The position numbers and the translations under genes were made by a program. Positions 1-10,872 of a stretch of DNA of 64,000 bases are shown here, in pieces (position 1 is the stretch's first letter; every line of letters begins with the position of its first letter). Origin of the DNA: Pelagibacterales bacterium SAG-MED29 (GTDB lineage: Bacteria > Pseudomonadota > Alphaproteobacteria > Pelagibacterales > Pelagibacteraceae); contig JACWDZ010000002.1 in assembly GCA_014653815.1 (NCBI GenBank), forward strand, positions 33,501 through 97,500, written 5' to 3'. A model generated the notes under the pieces. The model ran no database searches and was not told the DNA's origin. It was given only the letters and a program-made list of their open reading frames with translations.

Positions 1-1080
1 GGTTCGGTAGAAAAATATATTACTGATACTGCCTGGGAAAAAGGTTGGGTTAAGCCATTAAATATTAAAAAAGAGTTAAAGCAATCAATTGGAATTATTG
101 GTGCTGGACCGGCCGGTTTAGCTTGTGCTGAAGAATTAAGAAAATTAGGCTATCAAGTCACTATATACGATAGATATGATAGACCTGGCGGATTACTTAT
201 TTATGGTATTCCAAATTTTAAACTAGAAAAATTTGTTGTCGAAAGAAGAACTAAACTTTTGAAAGATAGCGGAATAAAATTTGTACAAAATTTTGAAGTT
301 GGTAAAGACAAAACTTTTAACGAGATAAGAGATAAGCATGATGCAGTGTTAATTTCGACTGGTGTGTATAAAGCTAAAGAAATGAAAGTGCCTGGACAGG
401 ACTTAAAAAATATTTTTCCTGCAATGGAATTTTTAACTGCTTCAAACAGAAAAGGACTGGGGGATAAGGTTGAACTTTTTGATAATGGAACTTTAAATGC
501 TGAAGGGAAAAATGTTGTAGTAATAGGAGGAGGAGATACTGCAATGGATTGCGTAAGGACAGCAGTTAGACAAAAAGCCAAATCTATAAAATGTTTATAT
601 AGAAGAGACCAAAAAAATATGCCTGGTTCTGCCAGAGAGGTAAAAAATGCTATGGAAGAAGGAGTAGAGTTTATTTGGTTAAGTAGTCCAAAAAGATTTT
701 TAGGAGACAATAAAGTAAAAGAAGTTGAAGCTAATAAAATTACCTTAGGAGAAAAAGACTCATCTGGTAGAAAAATACCCGTTATTCAACCAGATTCTGA
801 ATTTAAACTTTCAACTGACTTTGTTATAAAATCTTTAGGTTTTGACCCAGAAGATTTATCGAAATTGTTTAACGCAGAGGAATTAGAAATTTCAAAATGG
901 GGAACAATTCAAATTAATTTAAATACAATGAAAACAAACTTAAATGGAGTTTTCGCTGCAGGAGATATCGTGAGAGGTGCATCTTTAGTAGTTTGGGCTA
1001 TCAAAGATGGAAGAGATGCAGCTGTTCAAATTGAAAAATATTTGCAGGAAAAAGAGAAAAAAAATATTAAAGCTGCGTAG
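1..1080 (+). CDS. gltD: Glutamate synthase small subunit (5' truncated by window)
   Basis: Frame 1 is open from base 1 (GSVEKYITDTAWEKGWVKP...IGIIGAGPAGLACAEELRKLGYQVTIYDRYDRPGGLLIYGIPNFKL) and continues into the listed ORF; GxGxxG FAD/NAD motifs; adjacent to gltB. Confidence 0.92.
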   Translation, partial: GSVEKYITDTAWEKGWVKPLNIKKELKQSIGIIGAGPAGLACAEELRKLGYQVTIYDRYDRPGGLLIYGIPNFKLEKFVVERRTKLLKDSGIKFVQNFEVGKDKTFNEIRDKHDAVLISTGVYKAKEMKVPGQDLKNIFPAMEFLTASNRKGLGDKVELFDNGTLNAEGKNVVVIGGGDTAMDCVRTAVRQKAKSIKCLYRRDQKNMPGSAREVKNAMEEGVEFIWLSSPKRFLGDNKVKEVEANKITLGEKDSSGRKIPVIQPDSEFKLSTDFVIKSLGFDPEDLSKLFNAEELEISKWGTIQINLNTMKTNLNGVFAAGDIVRGASLVVWAIKDGRDAAVQIEKYLQEKEKKNIKAA

Positions 1081-1087
1081 TTTTAAA

Positions 1088-4000
1088 ATGAATAGATATC
1101 AAAAAAATAAAAAACTTCTTCGCAAAAATCATAATTATAATGAAAGCATGGAACATGATGCTTGTGGGGTTGGAATGATCGCAGCAACTGACGGCAAAAA
1201 ATCTAGAAAAATAGTTGATTACGGCATAGAGGCGTTAAAAGCTATTTGGCATAGGGGAGCAGTAGATGCAGATGGTAAATCTGGGGATGGAGCTGGTATT
1301 CAAATAGAAATAGCCACAGAATTTTTTAAAGAAAAAATTATAGCTACAGGACACGAACCCGACGATTCAAAAAGAATTTGTGTAGGAATGGTATTTCTTC
1401 CAAGAACAGACTATGTGGAACAAGAAAAATGCAGAGAAATTATAGAGTCTGTTTTGCTTGAGGAAAACTACTCCATTTATGGTTGGAGACAAGTTCCTTT
1501 TAATTCAAATGTATTAGGGAAGACAGCTGAACAAAGTAGACCAGAAATTGCTCAAGTTATGTTTAAAAAAAATGAAAACTTGGAAACAAATGATTTAGAG
1601 AGAAATTTATTTGAAGCAAGGAAAAAGATAGAAAAACTAGCTAGAAAAAATCAATTAAAAAATTTCTATATCTGCTCCTTCAGTTCTAGATCAATAGTTT
1701 ATAAGGGAATGTTTTTGGCAGAAATGTTAGCTGAATTCTATCTAGACTTAAATGATAAAAAATTAACTTCACGATTTGCAATTTTTCATCAAAGATATTC
1801 CACAAATACTTTTCCAAGTTGGGATTTAGCTCAACCGTTTAGAACTTTAGCTCACAATGGTGAAATTAATACTTTAAAAGGAAATGTTAATTGGATGAAA
1901 ATTCATGAACAAGATATGTCAAGTTCGTTGTTTAAAAATGTTAAGGATTTAAAACCAGTTATTAGAAGTTCATCAGATTCAGGGGCACTTGATAACGTTT
2001 TTGAATTATTGACCCATTCAGGAAAATTAGCTCCATTAATAAAATTAATGATGATACCTGATGCTTGGTCAAAGAGAAGTAAGACAGTTCCTAAAAATCA
2101 TCAAGATTTATTTAATTTTCTTAATAGCACTATTGAACCTTGGGACGGACCAGCTGCAATTTGTGCAACAGACGCTAAATGGGTTCTAGCTTCAATGGAT
2201 AGAAATGGATTAAGGCCATTAAGATATGCGATGACATCTGATAATTTATTTTTTGCTGGCTCAGAGTCAGGGATGATCAAAATTCCTGAAGAAAACATTA
2301 TTGAAAAAGGAAAATTGGGCCCAGGTCAAATAATTGCAATTGATTTAAAAAAAGGAAAACTTTTTAGAGATAAAGAAATTAAAGACTATTTAGCAAAGGA
2401 TTATAAAAAATATAGTAAACAAATAATTGATCTTGAAAAGAAAATCTCAACGGACAGTGAGCAACCAAAATTTACTGGAGAAGAATTAAAAAAAAGACAA
2501 TACTTGTCAGGATTAAGCATTGAAGACTTAGAATTAATTTTACATCCGATGGCAGAAGAGGGCAAGGAAGCTTCTGGCTCCATGGGTGATGATACCCCAG
2601 TAGCAGTTTTATCTAGTCATTATAGACCTGTCTCACATTATTTTAGACAGAATTTTAGTCAAGTGACTAACCCACCAATTGATTCTTTACGAGAAAATAA
2701 AGTCATGAGTTTAAAAACAAGATTTGGAAATCTTGGCAACATTCTTGACTTTGATAATTTAACTAAAGAAGATATATTTGTTTTAGACAGTCCAATTTTA
2801 ACTAATTCTCAATTTAAAAAATTTAATAAAATTTTTTCAGAAAAAATTAAAGTTATAGATTGTACTTTTGATATCAATTCATCTTTAAAAGAGAGAATAG
2901 AGAGAATTAAAGAGGAATGTGAGATATCCGTAAGACAAGGAAGTTCGGCCTTAATACTATCAGATAAAGATATTTCAAATAAGAAAGCAAGCATACCAAG
3001 CGCACTTGCAGTTGGAGCAGTTCATTCTCATTTGGTTAAAAATAAATTAAGAGGATATTGTTCTTTAAATGTTGAATGTTCAGATGCTCTCGACACACAT
3101 TCGTTTGCTATATTAATTGGAGTAGGAGCTACAACTATAAATCCGTATTTAGCTATAGATAGTATTCATCAAAGATTTGAGAAGAAGCTTTTTGGAAAAT
3201 CTGATTTTGAAAGCTGTGTAATTAAATTTAAAAAGTCTATTGACGCCGGTCTTTTGAAAATTATGTCTAAAATGGGAATTTCAGTTATAAGCTCATACAG
3301 AGGTGGTTGTAATTTTGAAGCAGTAGGACTTAGTAGAGCTATTGTATCTGATTACTTTCCGGGAATGTCCTCAAGAATCTCTGGAATAGGAATAATAGGG
3401 ATAGAAAAAAAAATAAAAGAATTACATCATAAATTTTCTAAGAGAAATATTTATACTTTACCAATTGGTGGGTTATATCGTTATAGAAAAAATGGTGAAA
3501 ATCATCAGTACGATGGAAGTCTTATTCACTTATTACAAAGTGCAGTTGGAAACGGATCCTATGAACAATATAAGAAATATTCGAATGGAATTAAAAATTT
3601 ACCACCTATTAATTTACGTGATCTTCTACAATTTAAGAACAGGAAAGAACCAATCAGTATTGATGATGTTGAACCGATCGAAGGTATTCTAAAAAGATTC
3701 GGTAGCGGAAGCATGTCACATGGAGCTTTGTCTGCAGAGGCTCATGAAGTTTTGGCTACTGGAATGAATAGAATTAAAGGAGCTTCTTGCAGCGGGGAAG
3801 GTGGAGAAGACGGCAAAAGGTTCAGAGTTTTACCAAATGGTGACTCAGCTAATTCTAGAGTAAAACAAATTGCTTCTGCAAGATTTGGTGTGACCGTAGA
3901 TTACTTAAATAATGCAAATGAAATAGAAATAAAAATTGCGCAAGGTGCAAAACCAGGTGAAGGAGGTCAATTGCCTGGATTTAAAGTGACTGATGAAATC

Positions 4001-5584
4001 GCAAGACTACGACATTCAACTCCTGGAGTTACTTTAATTTCACCTCCACCTCATCATGATATTTACTCTATTGAGGACTTGGCTCAACTAATCTATGACT
4101 TAAAACAAATTAATCCTAGAGCAAGAATTGGTGTCAAATTAGTTGCATCAACAGGTATAGGAACTATCGCTGCAGGCGTAGCGAAAGCAAAAGCTGATAT
4201 AATTTTAATTTCTGGTCATTCTGGAGGAACTGGCGCCAGTCCTCAAACAAGCATTAAGTATGCGGGCATACCATGGGAGATGGGATTAACTGAAGTTAAT
4301 CAAATTTTAACCTTAAATAATTTAAGACACAAGGTGACATTGAGAACAGATGGTGGAATAAAAACTGGAAGAGACATTGTAATGGCCGCCATGATGGGTG
4401 CAGAGGAATATGGAATGGGAACCTCGTCTCTAGTTGCTATGGGATGCATTATGGTAAGACAATGTCACTCAAATACTTGTCCTGTTGGTGTTTGTAGTCA
4501 GGATAAAAAATTAAGAGAAAAATTTACTGGCACTGCTGAAAAAGTAGTTAATCTTTTTACCTTTGTTGCAAGAGAAGTTAGAGAGATTTTAGCCTCGCTT
4601 GGCTATAAATCAATCAATGATATTATTGGCAGAACAGATTTACTATCTCAAGTTAACAAAGGAGCTTCTAATCTTGACGATTTGGATTTAAATCCTTTAT
4701 TAGTTCAAGCCGATCCAGGAGATAACCCAAGGTATTGTAAAGATAAGTTAATTAATAAAGTTCCTGAAACATTAGATGAAAAAATTTGGCCTGATATAGA
4801 AAATAAAATTCAAATTACAAAACAAAATAGTTTTGAATACGATATTAAAAATACCTTTAGATCAGTAGGAACAAGATTATCTCATTACATTTATAAAAAA
4901 TTCGGTAACGAAAAGTTAAATCCAGATACTATAAAAATTAAACTTCGAGGTTCTGCAGGACAGTCATTAGGGGGTTTCTTAATGAAAGGAATAAAGCTAA
5001 TAGTTGAAGGGGATTGCAATGATTATGTGGGTAAAGGACTTTCAGGAGGATCTATAGTTGTTTATCCTTCTTCTAAAAGCAAACTTATCTCACACGAAAA
5101 TTCTATTATTGGCAATACTGTTTTATATGGAGCTACGTCTGGAAAATTATTTGCATCTGGACAGGCCGGGGAAAGATTTGCAGTAAGAAACTCTGGAAGC
5201 CTAGGGATAGTGGAAGGATGTGGAGCTCATGGATGTGAGTACATGACTGGTGGTACAGCCATCATACTTGGACAAATTGGAGATAATTTTGGAGCTGGAA
5301 TGACAGGTGGAATGGGATTTGTTTATGATGAAAAAAACAATTTTGAGAGCTATGTCAACCCATCTTCTATTATATGGCAACCAGTGGAGACTGAATATTG
5401 GCAAAAGTTTTTAAAAGAAAATCTTAAAGATTTTTTTAAAGAAACCAATTCTCTCATAGCAAAAAAAATACTAGAAAATTTTGAAATGGAAATTAATAAA
5501 TTCAAACAAGTGTGCCCGATAGAAATGCTTGATAAATTAGATAATCCTATTACTTTAAAATCAAAGATTAAGAAAGCTAGTTAA
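1088..5584 (+). CDS. gltB: Glutamate synthase large subunit
   Basis: Class II GATase N-terminus (EHDACGVGMIAA), GXGXG C-terminal domain, Fe-S cysteine motif CIMVRQCHSNTCPVGVC. Likely start is the internal ATG (MNRYQKNKK) rather than 1007, which overlaps gltD. Confidence 0.95.
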   Translation: MNRYQKNKKLLRKNHNYNESMEHDACGVGMIAATDGKKSRKIVDYGIEALKAIWHRGAVDADGKSGDGAGIQIEIATEFFKEKIIATGHEPDDSKRICVGMVFLPRTDYVEQEKCREIIESVLLEENYSIYGWRQVPFNSNVLGKTAEQSRPEIAQVMFKKNENLETNDLERNLFEARKKIEKLARKNQLKNFYICSFSSRSIVYKGMFLAEMLAEFYLDLNDKKLTSRFAIFHQRYSTNTFPSWDLAQPFRTLAHNGEINTLKGNVNWMKIHEQDMSSSLFKNVKDLKPVIRSSSDSGALDNVFELLTHSGKLAPLIKLMMIPDAWSKRSKTVPKNHQDLFNFLNSTIEPWDGPAAICATDAKWVLASMDRNGLRPLRYAMTSDNLFFAGSESGMIKIPEENIIEKGKLGPGQIIAIDLKKGKLFRDKEIKDYLAKDYKKYSKQIIDLEKKISTDSEQPKFTGEELKKRQYLSGLSIEDLELILHPMAEEGKEASGSMGDDTPVAVLSSHYRPVSHYFRQNFSQVTNPPIDSLRENKVMSLKTRFGNLGNILDFDNLTKEDIFVLDSPILTNSQFKKFNKIFSEKIKVIDCTFDINSSLKERIERIKEECEISVRQGSSALILSDKDISNKKASIPSALAVGAVHSHLVKNKLRGYCSLNVECSDALDTHSFAILIGVGATTINPYLAIDSIHQRFEKKLFGKSDFESCVIKFKKSIDAGLLKIMSKMGISVISSYRGGCNFEAVGLSRAIVSDYFPGMSSRISGIGIIGIEKKIKELHHKFSKRNIYTLPIGGLYRYRKNGENHQYDGSLIHLLQSAVGNGSYEQYKKYSNGIKNLPPINLRDLLQFKNRKEPISIDDVEPIEGILKRFGSGSMSHGALSAEAHEVLATGMNRIKGASCSGEGGEDGKRFRVLPNGDSANSRVKQIASARFGVTVDYLNNANEIEIKIAQGAKPGEGGQLPGFKVTDEIARLRHSTPGVTLISPPPHHDIYSIEDLAQLIYDLKQINPRARIGVKLVASTGIGTIAAGVAKAKADIILISGHSGGTGASPQTSIKYAGIPWEMGLTEVNQILTLNNLRHKVTLRTDGGIKTGRDIVMAAMMGAEEYGMGTSSLVAMGCIMVRQCHSNTCPVGVCSQDKKLREKFTGTAEKVVNLFTFVAREVREILASLGYKSINDIIGRTDLLSQVNKGASNLDDLDLNPLLVQADPGDNPRYCKDKLINKVPETLDEKIWPDIENKIQITKQNSFEYDIKNTFRSVGTRLSHYIYKKFGNEKLNPDTIKIKLRGSAGQSLGGFLMKGIKLIVEGDCNDYVGKGLSGGSIVVYPSSKSKLISHENSIIGNTVLYGATSGKLFASGQAGERFAVRNSGSLGIVEGCGAHGCEYMTGGTAIILGQIGDNFGAGMTGGMGFVYDEKNNFESYVNPSSIIWQPVETEYWQKFLKENLKDFFKETNSLIAKKILENFEMEINKFKQVCPIEMLDKLDNPITLKSKIKKAS

Positions 5585-6460
5585 ATGAATAAAATAAATA
5601 TTTTTTGCTTTGGTTTTGGCCAAGTAGCAAAAAGTTTTGTTAAAAAACTTAAAATTGAAAAAATTCCATTTAAATTAAGCACAACATCTCGAGAAGAAAC
5701 CAAGAATAAAAATTTTGAAGAAATTAATTATAAAAGCTTTCAATTTAATGAAAAAAAATTTGATAATAATTTGATTAAAAATCTAGATGAGGCAGATCAT
5801 ATTTTAATATCAATAGCTCCAGTTAATGGTGAAGATATTGTAATAAAAAATTTTAAAGAAAGATTTAAAAATAAAAAATTTAAATGGATTACTTATCTGT
5901 CCGCCACAAGTGTTTATGGAGATCACAAAGGAGAATGGGTTGATGAAACAAGCAAAACAAACCCAACATCTATTAATGGAATTCAGAGACTAAAAGTAGA
6001 AAAAAATTGGATAAAATTTTTACAACAATATAATTCACCGCTACAAATTTTTAGACTATCAGGAATTTATTCAAATGAATATAATGTTTTAAAAAGACTA
6101 AGGAGAGGAGAAGTCAAAATAATAAATAAGAAGAATCATTTTTTCTCTCGAGTACATGTTGAGGATATTGCTACTGCTTTATTTAAATCTTTGGTCAATT
6201 TTAAAAAAGGAGAAATTTATAATATTTCAGATGATAAGCCTGCCTCTAATGAAGAAGTTATAATGTACGGTATAAAACTATTAGATGTTGATGAGCCACA
6301 AACTTTAGAAATTAATGAGATAGAAAGCGAAATGTTAAAAAATTTTTATAAAGATTCAAAAAAAGTTAGTAACAAAAAAATGAAAAATTTTTTTAATTTT
6401 GAATTAAAATATCCTACCTATATTGAAGGATTAGACTATATCAATAACAACTCTATTTAA
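5585..6460 (+). CDS. NAD(P)-dependent epimerase/dehydratase-like SDR protein
   Basis: N-terminal FGFGQVAKSF nucleotide-binding turn, YLSATSVYGDHKGEWVDE, RLSGIY motif of atypical extended SDRs. Confidence 0.75.
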   Translation: MNKINIFCFGFGQVAKSFVKKLKIEKIPFKLSTTSREETKNKNFEEINYKSFQFNEKKFDNNLIKNLDEADHILISIAPVNGEDIVIKNFKERFKNKKFKWITYLSATSVYGDHKGEWVDETSKTNPTSINGIQRLKVEKNWIKFLQQYNSPLQIFRLSGIYSNEYNVLKRLRRGEVKIINKKNHFFSRVHVEDIATALFKSLVNFKKGEIYNISDDKPASNEEVIMYGIKLLDVDEPQTLEINEIESEMLKNFYKDSKKVSNKKMKNFFNFELKYPTYIEGLDYINNNSI

Positions 6461-7186
6461 TTCTTTAATAATTTTGTTCATTGATTTTTTATCAGACAAA
6501 CTGTGGTCTCCATTCTTAATAACCATGAGCTTCTTCTTTGCCTTACTAAAAGTAGCCAAAACTTTTCTAGAAAATGAAACTGGAACAACTTCATCTTTTT
6601 GTCCATGTATCATAGTTACATTTATTTTAGATTTTATTTTTTTTGATAGAACTTTATTTTTTCTACCATCTTTTATTAATTGATGAGTAATAGGATATTT
6701 ATACTGCCCACTTTCAATAGTGCTAATACCTTTTGTAACAATTTCTTTCTTAATTTTTTTTGGAAATTTATTCCACATTAGTCTTGTTAAAAACTCAGGG
6801 GCCGATCCTATCCCAAGAAATCCTTTTATCTGTTTTTTAAAATATTTGAATTGATTGAGAGCAATCCAAGCGCCCATACTTGATCCAATAATTATAAAAT
6901 TATTTTTTCTAATTATTTTTTTAATTAATAATTCTACATTCTTTGACCAAATACTTATATTGCCTTTTGTAAACTCCCCTGAAGATTTGCCATGACCAAA
7001 ATATTCTAATGCTAAAAAACCTAATTTTTTTTTAACAGCATATCGTTTAAATGATTGAGGTTTTTTTCCCTCTACATCAGACATGAATCCTGGAAGAAAA
7101 ACGATATAAAGTTTTTTCTTGTAATAATTGAGTATATATCTAAGTTTTTTAGTCTTTGAGATTTTTTGGTACTTAAATTTTTTCAT
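6431..7186 (-). CDS. Alpha/beta hydrolase
   Basis: GSSMGAW nucleophile elbow, FLPGFMSDVEGKKPQ, C-terminal D/H (HGQKDEVVP, NGDHSLS). Confidence 0.8.
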   Translation of the reverse strand: MKKFKYQKISKTKKLRYILNYYKKKLYIVFLPGFMSDVEGKKPQSFKRYAVKKKLGFLALEYFGHGKSSGEFTKGNISIWSKNVELLIKKIIRKNNFIIIGSSMGAWIALNQFKYFKKQIKGFLGIGSAPEFLTRLMWNKFPKKIKKEIVTKGISTIESGQYKYPITHQLIKDGRKNKVLSKKIKSKINVTMIHGQKDEVVPVSFSRKVLATFSKAKKKLMVIKNGDHSLSDKKSMNKIIKELNRVVIDIV

Positions 7187-7227
7187 ATAAGGTTATAATT
7201 TTAATTTGTTAATATATAACAATAAAT

Positions 7228-8385
7228 ATGGCTTCAAAAATAAAAGTTCTTCAGGTTATTCCTAAACTGGGATATGGAGGCGCAGAGACAGGTTGTTACG
7301 ATATTGCTCATTATTTAGCTGAGAAAGACTGTGGTTCTTTTATTGCAACTTCAGGCGGCGAGTTATTGAAATTTATTAAAAAAGATAAAGTAAAGGTATT
7401 TCGTTTACCAGTTCATTCAAAAAATCCTATTTTAATTATTCTTAACACAATAGCTCTATCTATATTAATATTGATTAATAATATAAATATTGTCCATGCT
7501 AGAAGCCGAGCTCCAGCGTGGGCATGTTACTTAGCGTGTTTTATAACAAGAAGAAATTTTGTTACTACTTTTCATGGAACTTATAATTTTGAAAATAATT
7601 TAAAAAAATTTTATAATAGCATTATGTTAAGATCAAAATTAACAATAGCTGGATCAAATTTTATTTTTAATCATATTAGTGAAAATTATAGCGAGTATTT
7701 AAGTCGAAAAAAAAAATTAAGAGTTATCTATAGGGGAATAAATGTTGATTACTATAATCAAAAAAATATTTCAATTTTAAAGCAGGAAAAAATTAAAAAA
7801 GAGTGGGGGCTTTCTCAAAATAAATTTACTATTCTTATGCCTGGAAGATTGACATATTGGAAAGGTCAGGAAAAATTAATCGAAGCATTAAATATTTTAA
7901 TTGAAGATTACAACAATTCTAATTTTCAAGCAGTAGTACTTGGTTCTGATCAAGGGAGAAAAGTATACAAGAAAAAACTGATTGATTTAGTTCAAAGGTA
8001 TAGATTGAACCAAAAGATAAACTTTATTAATCATTGTAAAGAAATGCCTTTAGCTTATTCGTTGGCCGATGTAGTTGTTTCTGCCTCAATAGAACCAGAA
8101 GCATTTGGGCGAGTATCCGTTGAATCACAAGCTATGGGAAAACCTATTATAGCAAGCGACCTTGGTGGCTCAAAAGAAACAATTTTAGTGGGGAAATCAG
8201 GTTTTTTATATAAACATGATGATCCTCGTCAGCTTGCTAAAGCTTTAAATACTGTTATTGAATTAGATCAAGATGCATTGAATTCTATAGGAAACGAGGG
8301 TAGAAAAAACATAACAAAAAAATTCGATGTAGAAGCCATGTGTGATTCGACTTTAAGAGAGTATAAAAAATTGTTAAATATATAA
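7228..8385 (+). CDS. Glycosyltransferase family 4-like
   Basis: GYGGAETGCYDIA N-terminus, PGRLTYWKGQEKLIEAL, EPEAFGRVSVESQAMGKPIIASDLGGSKE (GT4 EX7E region). Confidence 0.87.
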   Translation: MASKIKVLQVIPKLGYGGAETGCYDIAHYLAEKDCGSFIATSGGELLKFIKKDKVKVFRLPVHSKNPILIILNTIALSILILINNINIVHARSRAPAWACYLACFITRRNFVTTFHGTYNFENNLKKFYNSIMLRSKLTIAGSNFIFNHISENYSEYLSRKKKLRVIYRGINVDYYNQKNISILKQEKIKKEWGLSQNKFTILMPGRLTYWKGQEKLIEALNILIEDYNNSNFQAVVLGSDQGRKVYKKKLIDLVQRYRLNQKINFINHCKEMPLAYSLADVVVSASIEPEAFGRVSVESQAMGKPIIASDLGGSKETILVGKSGFLYKHDDPRQLAKALNTVIELDQDALNSIGNEGRKNITKKFDVEAMCDSTLREYKKLLNI

Positions 8386-8388
8386 TAC

Positions 8389-10308
8389 ATGCCTCAAATT
8401 CAATTATTAGATGGAAAAAAAATTCCATTTACAAAATCAATAAGCGGGATAGAGCTTTCAAAAAAAATTAGTAAATCTTTGGAAAAGACAGCTCTAATTA
8501 TGGAGGTTGATGGACAATTAAAAGACTTAAGTCATGAAATTACAAAAGACTCAAATGTAAGAATCATTACTTCAAAAGACAAAGAAGGTTTAGAAGTTAT
8601 TAGACATGATGCAGCACACATAATGGCAATGGCAGTTCAAGAATTATTTCCAGGAACTCAGGTAACAATTGGGCCCGTTATTGAAAATGGTTTTTATTAT
8701 GACTTTGCTAGAAAAAAGCCATTTACAAGTGATGATTTAAAAAAGATAGAAAAAAAAATGTCAGAAATAATTGATCAAGATGTTAAAACAAGAAGAGAAG
8801 TATGGAAAAGAGATAAAGCTATTGCTCACTTTAAAAAAATAGGGGAAAAATATAAAGCTGAAATTATTGATAGCATTCCTCAAAACGAAGAACTTTCTGT
8901 GTATCATCATGGAGATACTTGGCATGACTTGTGCAGAGGTCCTCACCTAACATCTTCAAGCAAAATAGGAAAAGCTTTTAAATTGACAAAAGTATCTGGA
9001 GCTTATTGGCGAGGAGACTCCAATAATGAAATGTTACAAAGAATTTATGGGACATGTTGGAGTTCCAAAAAAGAATTAGATGATTACTTACATAGATTAG
9101 AAGAGGCAGAAAAAAGAGATCACAGAAAACTTGGTAAAGAAATGGATTTATTTCATTTTAGAGAAGAAAGTCCTGGATCAGTTTTTTGGCATGAGAAAGG
9201 ATGGTTATTATTTCAAAGATTAGTTGAATACATGAGAATGAAGCAGCGTTTGGCAGGCTATAAAGAGATAAATACACCTGAACTTTTAGACAAAACATTA
9301 TGGGAAAAATCTGGTCACTGGGAAAAATTTGGTGAACATATGTTTATTTCAGAAACACCTGATGAAAAAACTTTTGCAATAAAACCTATGAATTGTCCTG
9401 GGTGCGTTCAAGTTTTTAACCAAGGTTTAAAAAGCTATAGAGATTTACCTTTAAAATTATCCGAGTTTGGAAAAGTACATAGGTATGAACCTTCAGGAGC
9501 ACTGCATGGATTATTAAGAGTAAGAGCTTTTACACAGGATGATGCTCATATTTTTTGTACTGAAGATCAAATAACCCAAGAGTCATTAGCAGTTACGAAT
9601 TTGATTTTAGAAATTTATAAAGATCTTGGATTTGAAAATGTAATACTCAAATATTCAGATAGACCTGAAAAGAGAGTGGGTGAAGATAGTGTTTGGGATA
9701 AATCTGAAGCGGCTCTATTATCTGCAATAAAAAAATCAAAACTTGATTATACAATTAATAAAGGAGAAGGAGCTTTTTACGGACCTAAAATAGAATTTGT
9801 GTTAAGAGACGCAATTGGTCGTGATTGGCAGTGCGGAACTTTACAAGTTGATTTAAATTTACCAAATAGATTAGGCGCAACATTTATTGACAAGGATGGA
9901 ACAAAAAAGGTTCCAGTTATGTTGCATAGAGCTTTGTTCGGCTCTTTGGAGAGATTTATAGGAATCTTAATAGAAAACTATGCTGGAAAATTGCCCTTTT
10001 GGTTGTCACCATCACAAGCTGTAGTGTGTACTATAGCAGAAGAGAACAATGAATATGTAAAAAAATTATTTGAAGATTTGTTTAAAGAAGGTATAAAATG
10101 CGAAGTGGATTTAAGAAACGAGAAAATAAATTATAAAGTTAGAGAGCACTCTCTAGCAAAAGTTCCAGTGATAATTGTTTGTGGAAAAGAAGAGGTTGCA
10201 GCAAAAACAGTGACTATAAGAAGACTAGGATCTGAAAAACAAGAAAAGATGAAACGAGAAGATTTGATTAAAATTATGATTCAAGAAAATAAGCTTCCCT
10301 TAAACTAA
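8389..10308 (+). CDS. thrS: Threonyl-tRNA synthetase
   Basis: TGS domain, HxxxH editing motif (RHDAAHIMAMAV), class II motifs (GCVQVFNQGLKSYRDLPLKLSEFGKVHRYEPSGALHGLLRVRAFTQDDAHIFC). Confidence 0.98.
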   Translation: MPQIQLLDGKKIPFTKSISGIELSKKISKSLEKTALIMEVDGQLKDLSHEITKDSNVRIITSKDKEGLEVIRHDAAHIMAMAVQELFPGTQVTIGPVIENGFYYDFARKKPFTSDDLKKIEKKMSEIIDQDVKTRREVWKRDKAIAHFKKIGEKYKAEIIDSIPQNEELSVYHHGDTWHDLCRGPHLTSSSKIGKAFKLTKVSGAYWRGDSNNEMLQRIYGTCWSSKKELDDYLHRLEEAEKRDHRKLGKEMDLFHFREESPGSVFWHEKGWLLFQRLVEYMRMKQRLAGYKEINTPELLDKTLWEKSGHWEKFGEHMFISETPDEKTFAIKPMNCPGCVQVFNQGLKSYRDLPLKLSEFGKVHRYEPSGALHGLLRVRAFTQDDAHIFCTEDQITQESLAVTNLILEIYKDLGFENVILKYSDRPEKRVGEDSVWDKSEAALLSAIKKSKLDYTINKGEGAFYGPKIEFVLRDAIGRDWQCGTLQVDLNLPNRLGATFIDKDGTKKVPVMLHRALFGSLERFIGILIENYAGKLPFWLSPSQAVVCTIAEENNEYVKKLFEDLFKEGIKCEVDLRNEKINYKVREHSLAKVPVIIVCGKEEVAAKTVTIRRLGSEKQEKMKREDLIKIMIQENKLPLN

Positions 10309-10854
10309 GTGTCACATTTTAAACCAAACTACTTTCAAAGAAGAAGCAAGCCTCAAGGCCCAAAAGCTAATGAGAGAATTAGAGCTTTGGATGTCCAGGT
10401 AATTGGTAGTGACGGAGGTAATCTTGGTGCGATGCCATTAAACAAAGCAATCGAAATAGCTAAAAAAGAAGGATTAGATTTAATAGAGATATCTCCTAAC
10501 GCAAACCCTCCAGTTTGCAAAATTATGGACATGGGGAAATATAAATATGATTTACAAAAGAAAGCTAATCAAGCCAAAAAAAAACAAAAAATAGTTTCTC
10601 TCAAAGAGATTAAATTACGACCAGGAACAGAAGCTCATGATTATAATTTTAAAATTAAAAATGCTAAAAAATTTATAACCAAAGGCGATAAAGTTAAATT
10701 TACTGTCAAATTTAAAGGAAGAGAAATGCAACATACTCAGCTTGGAAAAGATTTAATGAATAGAATTATTGAAGCAACAAAAGATATTGCAAAAGTTGAA
10801 AGCCAGCCTAAATTTGAAGGAAGGCAAATGGTGATGATAATTCAGCCTATCTAA
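10309..10854 (+). CDS. infC: Translation initiation factor IF-3 (GTG start)
   Basis: NERIRALDVQVIGSDGGNLGAMPLNKAIEIAKKEGLDLIEISPNANPPVCKIMDMGKYKY; followed by rpmI-rplT. Confidence 0.97.
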   Translation: MSHFKPNYFQRRSKPQGPKANERIRALDVQVIGSDGGNLGAMPLNKAIEIAKKEGLDLIEISPNANPPVCKIMDMGKYKYDLQKKANQAKKKQKIVSLKEIKLRPGTEAHDYNFKIKNAKKFITKGDKVKFTVKFKGREMQHTQLGKDLMNRIIEATKDIAKVESQPKFEGRQMVMIIQPI

Positions 10855-10872
10855 ATTAAAGATAATATCACC

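Noticed and set aside
201-710. 169-aa antisense ORF opposite gltD
   Set aside because: Shadow ORF of the conserved gltD frame; composition (Ser/Phe/Leu-rich) is typical of antisense of AT-rich coding DNA.
2101-3692. Several 60-75 aa ORFs on either strand inside gltB
   Set aside because: Fully contained in the conserved gltB reading frame; no recognisable motifs.
6474-6683. 69-aa plus-strand ORF
   Set aside because: Lies inside the minus-strand alpha/beta hydrolase, which has clear catalytic motifs.
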